Of a DNA stretch of 64,000 nucleotides, positions 60,384 to 64,000 are shown one piece after another. A program made the position numbers and the translations under genes. The notes beneath the pieces were generated by a model, which saw only the letters and a list, made by a program, of their open reading frames with translations, did no database searches and was not told the DNA's origin. The first letter of the stretch is position 1. Every line of letters starts with the position of its first letter. The stretch spans positions 186,001-250,000 of the forward strand of contig CAJSZV010000004.1 in NCBI GenBank assembly GCA_910574345.1. Direction: 5' to 3'. The DNA is from Clostridiaceae bacterium. Its GTDB lineage: Bacteria; Bacillota; Clostridia; Lachnospirales; Lachnospiraceae.

Positions 60384-61007
60384 TTAGTCCGCACACTCTA
60401 CTTTCAGATCAGAAATAAATGCCTCTGTTCCGATATCCACAAAGATTCCCACAGAACCGTGCTGCCCAACACCATGCTTCATGTTATCAACCACAAGCGT
60501 TGGTTGCTCCTCTCCATTAAGGTAAAACTCCGCCCGTTCATTTTCTATGACAGCCTTTAGTGTGATCCACTCATTAAGGGCAATATTTACCGGCGCTTCA
60601 TAATCTTTGATACAATGTTCCCGAAAATAATTGAACGTATAACCCGGATAGGAAAAATACTGGCAGCCATGAGATTTTCTCACCGGATCCGCACAATCCC
60701 GTCCATTAGTCGGCCTTACATAAAAAGATTCAAATTCGCAGTCCGCCTCATTGGCCCTATAGACAATCCCTATAAATCCTCTGGCAAAATCCGGTGCATC
60801 GGGCAAAAGGCGGCTGAGCATCTTAACCTCTATTATCCCGTTATGGAATGAAAGACCATTTACTTTTGCATAGGTATTCTCGTCAAATTCATTGATTTTC
60901 TCTTTTTTAGCAACACGCAGAACCGGTATTCCATCTAATATCCTATCCTCTGCAGATGTGTGTACCGCCGTAAAATTCCCTGTCATTATTTCAATCTGCC
61001 GTTTCAT
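60384..61007 (-). CDS. Concanavalin-like (DUF1080/LamG-type) beta-sandwich protein
   Basis: 207 residues, mostly beta strand, no signal peptide. Segments FARGFIGIVYRANEADCEFE, SFYVRPTNGR, EWITLKAVIENERAEFYLNG and GVGQHGSVGIFVDIGTEAFI follow the pattern of laminin-G/DUF1080-like carbohydrate-binding folds. ATG 61007 is preceded by GGAGGAGG at 6 bases. The frame is open upstream into a decayed radical SAM gene, but the ribosome site supports this start. Function unknown. Confidence 0.75.
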   Translation of the reverse strand: MKRQIEIMTGNFTAVHTSAEDRILDGIPVLRVAKKEKINEFDENTYAKVNGLSFHNGIIEVKMLSRLLPDAPDFARGFIGIVYRANEADCEFESFYVRPTNGRDCADPVRKSHGCQYFSYPGYTFNYFREHCIKDYEAPVNIALNEWITLKAVIENERAEFYLNGEEQPTLVVDNMKHGVGQHGSVGIFVDIGTEAFISDLKVECAD

Positions 61008-61284
61008 GCTTTCCTCCTCCAAATTTTCATCACTTAGGTGAAATGGATTCCCTAAAATCGTGAAGGGTATCCTATACCCTTTCAGCAGTTCCAACAGCTT
61101 CCAGAAGTCCGGATGCAGGATGGGATCGCCGCCGGTTATATAAAAATATGGCTAACGCTTATACATTTTACAAAAATCCAGGCAATTATAAAATGTATCC
61201 TCCATCTGAGTCCATATCATCCGATCTGGTTTTTTACACTTGTCTCCCCTCCCGCAAATATATAACAGTATTAGAAAGTGTCAT
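61008..61284 (-). pseudogene. Radical SAM peptide-maturase-like gene, decayed
   Basis: From ATG 61284 (GGAGGAAAAAATA before it) the frame reads MTLSNTVIYLREGRQ, then stops. In another frame TQMEDTFYNCLDFCKMYKR is followed by a TAG and then FYITGGDPILHPDFWKLLEL and TILGNPFHLSDE, typical of radical SAM/SPASM peptide-modifying enzymes. The CxxxCxxC cluster site and C-terminus are missing. The end runs in frame into the beta-sandwich gene. Confidence 0.65.
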
Positions 61285-61510
61285 TATTTTTTCCTCCATT
61301 CTTGTATTTGCAAACTACTTTTGTTTGCTGATCCTATTGTAACCGAATCTGTTGGAACCGGAAAGCAGGCACAAATCTGTTACTTAGTTACTTTTTTGTA
61401 ACCCATCCTCCCCTTGAACCGGCAACATATATTCATCTTGATTTTTTGATATGCTGTATTATAATAATAGTATAACATTCTATTTTGAACTATTGAAGGG
61501 AGAAGATACC

Positions 61511-61834
61511 ATGAAGACCAAAGACGAGCTGCCACAGTGCCCAGTTGCCACAACGGTTCAGATCATAGGCAGTAAATGGAAACTGTTGATCTTAAGAAAT
61601 TTGCTTACACGCCCCTGGAGGTTCAATGAGCTTCGTAAAAATTTGGAAGGCATCAGTCAGAAAGTTCTCACGGACAGCCTGCGCTCCATGGAAGAGGACG
61701 GTATTATCACAAGAACCGTGTACCCGGAAGTACCTCCTCGTGTGGAATATGCTCTCAGTGAATTAGGGGAAAGTATTCGTCCTATCATTGACGCCATGGC
61801 AGAATGGGGAAATAATTACAAGAAAACGAAATAA
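61511..61834 (+). CDS. HxlR-family transcriptional regulator
   Basis: 107 residues, winged helix of the HxlR type: CPVATTVQIIGSKWKLLILR, FNELRKNLEGISQKVLTDSL, RTVYPEVPPRVEYALSELG. The conserved Cys near the N-terminus may sense electrophiles. ATG 61511 follows GGGAG at 8 bases. It diverges from the decayed radical SAM and nitroreductase genes; HxlR regulators often control nearby reductases or nitroreductases. Confidence 0.9.
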   Translation: MKTKDELPQCPVATTVQIIGSKWKLLILRNLLTRPWRFNELRKNLEGISQKVLTDSLRSMEEDGIITRTVYPEVPPRVEYALSELGESIRPIIDAMAEWGNNYKKTK

Positions 61835-61929
61835 ACTTTCCTGTTCATGGGACATCTGATTGCTTTAGCAAAAATTCCAGTTAAAATATTCTTCTTGCTT
61901 CCACCATAGAAATTATTATGTCTTCAACT

Positions 61930-62052
61930 TTGCTCTCCCTTACTTCCCCGGTCCAGCGTACCGTCCTGGATTCCCAGTACAAAGGGATGCTCATGGCAGG
62001 CTTCCCAAATATCTTTCGATGGGGATAAAAGCCGCTCTGTAATTTTCATCAT
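61930..62052 (-). pseudogene. tenA: Thiaminase II (TenA), N-terminal fragment
   Basis: From ATG 62052 (or 62049) the frame reads MKITERLLSPSKDIWEACHE and HPFVLGIQDGTLDRG, the first helices of TenA, then loses similarity after about 38 codons and stops. It overlaps the thiD stop codon, so it was the last gene of the thiamine operon. Catalytic Cys and the rest are absent. Confidence 0.75.
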
Positions 62053-62855
62053 CTGGCCTCCTTCGCAAATTCACCGGACAAATTAAAATTGTGCTCCATC
62101 GGCCCCCGGCCTTTACCCAAATCCAGCATGGCCCCCAGAGCGCCGGAAAGGTAGGCTTTTGCACGCTGAATCGATTCAGCCAGGCCGAACCCCTTGGCCA
62201 GATTGGCGGCAATGGCGCTGGACAGAGTACAGCCGGTGCCGTGAGTGTTTGGATTATCGATGCGGGTTCCATAGAACCATTCTCCCCTCCCGCCTGTATA
62301 GAGGAAGTCATTGGCATCGTTGACGTTATGTCCGCCCTTAAGTAAAACAGCGCAGTTGTAGGTACCGCTGATATATCGGGCGGCAGCCTCAATATCCGCC
62401 TCACTGCGGATCGCCATGCCGGACAGGATCTCCGCCTCCGGTATATTCGGGGTAGCCACGGCTGCCAGGGGAAGCAAGCGGGCCTTCAGGGTATCTACCG
62501 CCTCCTCGGAAATCAGCCGGTCGCCGCTGGTGGTCACCATGACCGGATCCACCACGATATTCCTCGCCTGATAGAAACGAAGGCGCTCCGCGATAACCTC
62601 AATCAGCCCGCAGGAGGCCACCATGCCGATCTTTACCGCGTCAGGCGGAATATCCTCAAATACTACGTCAATCTGCTGTCCGAGAAATTCCGGCGTCATC
62701 TCCACGATCTCCCGCACGCCGGTAGTATTCTGGGCTACCAGCGCCGTAATGGCGCTCATGGCGAATACACCGTTCATGGTCATGGTTTTCAGATCTGCCT
62801 GAATCCCGGCGCCTCCGCTGGGATCCGTCCCGGCGATTGATAATGCTGTCTTCAT
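62049..62855 (-). CDS. thiD: Hydroxymethylpyrimidine/phosphomethylpyrimidine kinase ThiD
   Basis: 268 residues, ribokinase-like. SIAGTDPSGGAGIQADLKT at the N-terminus, the anion hole NTHGTGCTLSSAIAANLAKG near the C-terminus, and PVMVTTSGDRLI fit ThiD. It phosphorylates HMP to HMP-PP for thiamine synthesis. ATG 62855 has AAGGAG 8 bases upstream; ATG 62861 is only two bases from it. In one operon with the HAD phosphatase and ThiE. Confidence 0.95.
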   Translation of the reverse strand: MKTALSIAGTDPSGGAGIQADLKTMTMNGVFAMSAITALVAQNTTGVREIVEMTPEFLGQQIDVVFEDIPPDAVKIGMVASCGLIEVIAERLRFYQARNIVVDPVMVTTSGDRLISEEAVDTLKARLLPLAAVATPNIPEAEILSGMAIRSEADIEAAARYISGTYNCAVLLKGGHNVNDANDFLYTGGRGEWFYGTRIDNPNTHGTGCTLSSAIAANLAKGFGLAESIQRAKAYLSGALGAMLDLGKGRGPMEHNFNLSGEFAKEAR

Positions 62856-62933
62856 TGTCATATCTCCTTTGCATTATTTTTATTAAGCGGCAGAGAGTGG
62901 TGCCCCCGGTCTGCCGCATGAAGCCCCCAGCCC

Positions 62934-63593
62934 TTAAGCAGGGAGGTACTTCCAAAGTTTATCTAGCTGTGTTAATTCTTCCATATAGATATCTGCCAGC
63001 GCGCAGACTTCCTCCTGTGCTTTTTCGTGGCTGTCCCGGACTGCAGCCACCGGGAATCCGGCTGTCTTCGCTGTCCGGATGGCATAGAGGGCATCCTCAA
63101 ACACAAGGGTTTCTGATTTTTCTGTACCCAGGAAGCCAAGGGCAGCCTCAAAAATATGGGGTTCATCCTTACCGTGTCCCACCTCATTGCAGGTAAAAAT
63201 TTTACCAAAGCAGGATAAGACTCCGCATCGTTTCAGGGCGGCCTCCACCAGATACTGATCCGCAGCGGTGGCGATGCACAATTTCACACCCCCTTCCCGA
63301 AGCCGCTCCAACAGTTTCCCTGCCCCCGGTTTCAGCGAAGCCTCATGCCGATAGAACCCTTCCAGCATGGCGTTTACTCCGTTCATGATTTCATCCGTGC
63401 TAAGCGTCACGCCATATTCCCTCTGGTAATAGCAGGCCGCCTGGTACAGGCTCATATTCTTAAGCGCTTCCTTTAAGTTTTCCCCCGGCTCATGCCCAAG
63501 GGAACGCAGATAGTCTTCACCGATGGTGTCCCAGACGGACAGGGAATTAAGCAGCGTGCCGTCCACATCAAAAACAGCTCCCCGTATTTTCAT
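62934..63593 (-). CDS. HAD-superfamily phosphatase of the thiamine operon
   Basis: 219 residues. Motif I VFDVDGTLLNS, motif II CIATAADQ, Lys and motif III in LVFEDALYAIRTAKTAGF. Subclass with a helical cap (about 20-85). ATG 63593 overlaps the thiE stop as ATGA. A phosphatase in a thi operon could dephosphorylate thiamine phosphate or salvage an HMP phosphate; the substrate is inferred from context only. Confidence 0.88.
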   Translation of the reverse strand: MKIRGAVFDVDGTLLNSLSVWDTIGEDYLRSLGHEPGENLKEALKNMSLYQAACYYQREYGVTLSTDEIMNGVNAMLEGFYRHEASLKPGAGKLLERLREGGVKLCIATAADQYLVEAALKRCGVLSCFGKIFTCNEVGHGKDEPHIFEAALGFLGTEKSETLVFEDALYAIRTAKTAGFPVAAVRDSHEKAQEEVCALADIYMEELTQLDKLWKYLPA

Positions 63594-64000
63594 GTGTTCA
63601 CCATCTTCTCCGACAGCACCCGCAGCCCGCGGCATGTCCCCTCGATGTCCTCTGCCGAAAAAACAGCCGACACCAGGGCCACGCCGTCTACACCGCTGCC
63701 GGCCAGGTTTAAAAGATTATCCCGGTTGATGCCTCCTATGGCCACAACAGGGATCTCCACCGCGTCACAGATTGCCTGCAGGGTTTCTTTTGTCATCGGC
63801 TTGGCGTCGGTCTTGGTGCTGGTGGGAAACACCGCGCCGAGGCCCAGATAGTCCGCGCCGTCCCGGACAGCCTGTCGGGCTTCCTCCGCCGTATGGACGG
63901 AGACGCCCAGGATCATGTCTTCCCCTGCCCGGCGGCGGACCTCTCCTGCTGCCATATCCTCCTGCCCCACATGGATGCCGTCTGCTTTGCAGGCAACAGC
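63590..64000 (-). CDS. thiE: Thiamine phosphate synthase ThiE, C-terminal part (runs off right edge)
   Basis: 136 residues are visible, beginning with ADGIHVGQEDM. GADYLGLGAVFPTSTKTDAK, VVAIGGINRDN and GVALVSAVF are the ThiE phosphate- and pyrophosphate-binding loops. It joins HMP-PP with the thiazole phosphate. The N-terminal ~75 residues lie beyond the window. Its stop overlaps the HAD start. Confidence 0.93.
   Translation of the reverse strand, partial: AVACKADGIHVGQEDMAAGEVRRRAGEDMILGVSVHTAEEARQAVRDGADYLGLGAVFPTSTKTDAKPMTKETLQAICDAVEIPVVAIGGINRDNLLNLAGSGVDGVALVSAVFSAEDIEGTCRGLRVLSEKMVNT

Noticed and set aside
1-64000. CRISPR arrays, rRNA or tRNA genes
   Set aside because: No regularly spaced direct repeats and no rRNA- or tRNA-like stretches were seen on reading both strands.

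Overview
The window comes from a Firmicutes chromosome, most likely a gut-type member of the Clostridia and probably Lachnospiraceae. Pointers are the strong AGGAGG ribosome sites, the pairing of a B12-type radical SAM protein and a DUF2344 partner with RNase G, a MurR/RpiR-PTS cluster, an HPr-like domain of the clostridial type, a GH36/GH4 alpha-galactoside locus, a class D beta-lactamase resembling the clostridial CDD type, and many Rpn nuclease and recombinase fragments. Species cannot be named from the sequence. No rRNA, tRNA or CRISPR array was seen.

Layout. 1-11,011: acid catabolism (UxaA fragment, LysR, alpha/beta hydrolase, SLC13 permease, enolase-superfamily dehydratase, AraC regulator, malic enzyme, a decayed second hydrolase, a metallo-beta-lactamase-fold enzyme, LarA, LysR). 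11,061-12,676: a cell-envelope pair, NlpC/P60 hydrolase and bactofilin. 12,803-20,918: an alpha-galactoside operon (LacI, GH36, ABC transporter without ATPase, GH4) with three matching LacI-type operators. 21,115-27,675: TrkH/TrkA potassium uptake, RNase G, DUF2344 protein and TIGR03960-type radical SAM protein in tightly overlapping order. 27,676-32,555: a rearranged patch with two head-to-head recombinase fragments joined by a perfect palindrome, an intact tyrosine recombinase, pnuC behind an attenuated leader, a VOC protein and a phage tape-measure fragment. 32,556-37,502: a polyol operon (ROK regulator, sorbitol-type dehydrogenase, a VOC-transporter chimera with a frameshift, and a fructokinase fused to an HPr-like domain). 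37,676-41,781: SprT and Rpn remnants, a DJ-1/PfpI protein, an AT-rich class D beta-lactamase and a flavodoxin lipoprotein. 41,929-47,666: an RpiR-controlled operon (two Gfo/Idh/MocA dehydrogenases, one fused to a UPF0303 domain, an orphan PTS EIIC, and a VOC protein) with a repeated inverted-repeat operator. 47,691-52,815: redox genes (a mosaic of AKR, DUF362 and old-yellow-enzyme pieces, an intact AKR, an FMN reductase, an iron-ADH-like protein lacking two metal ligands, LysR). 53,015-61,284: a decayed region with gene fragments around an intact methyltransferase, a four-gene ABC-2 exporter cluster and a small carbohydrate-binding-like protein. 61,511-64,000: an HxlR regulator and a thiamine operon (thiE, HAD phosphatase, thiD, truncated tenA).

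How it works together. Several cassettes look like self-contained substrate modules with their own regulator: alpha-galactosides are imported and cleaved by GH36 and GH4; sorbitol-like polyols are oxidised to a ketose and phosphorylated by the fructokinase fusion; hydroxy or sugar acids are imported by the SLC13 carrier, dehydrated or racemised, and fed to malic enzyme. The recurring oddity is deletion chimerism: at least eight places where the 5' part of one gene runs directly into the middle or end of another, often at a shared short motif. Together with frameshifts this suggests an actively eroding genome or an error-prone end-joining habit.
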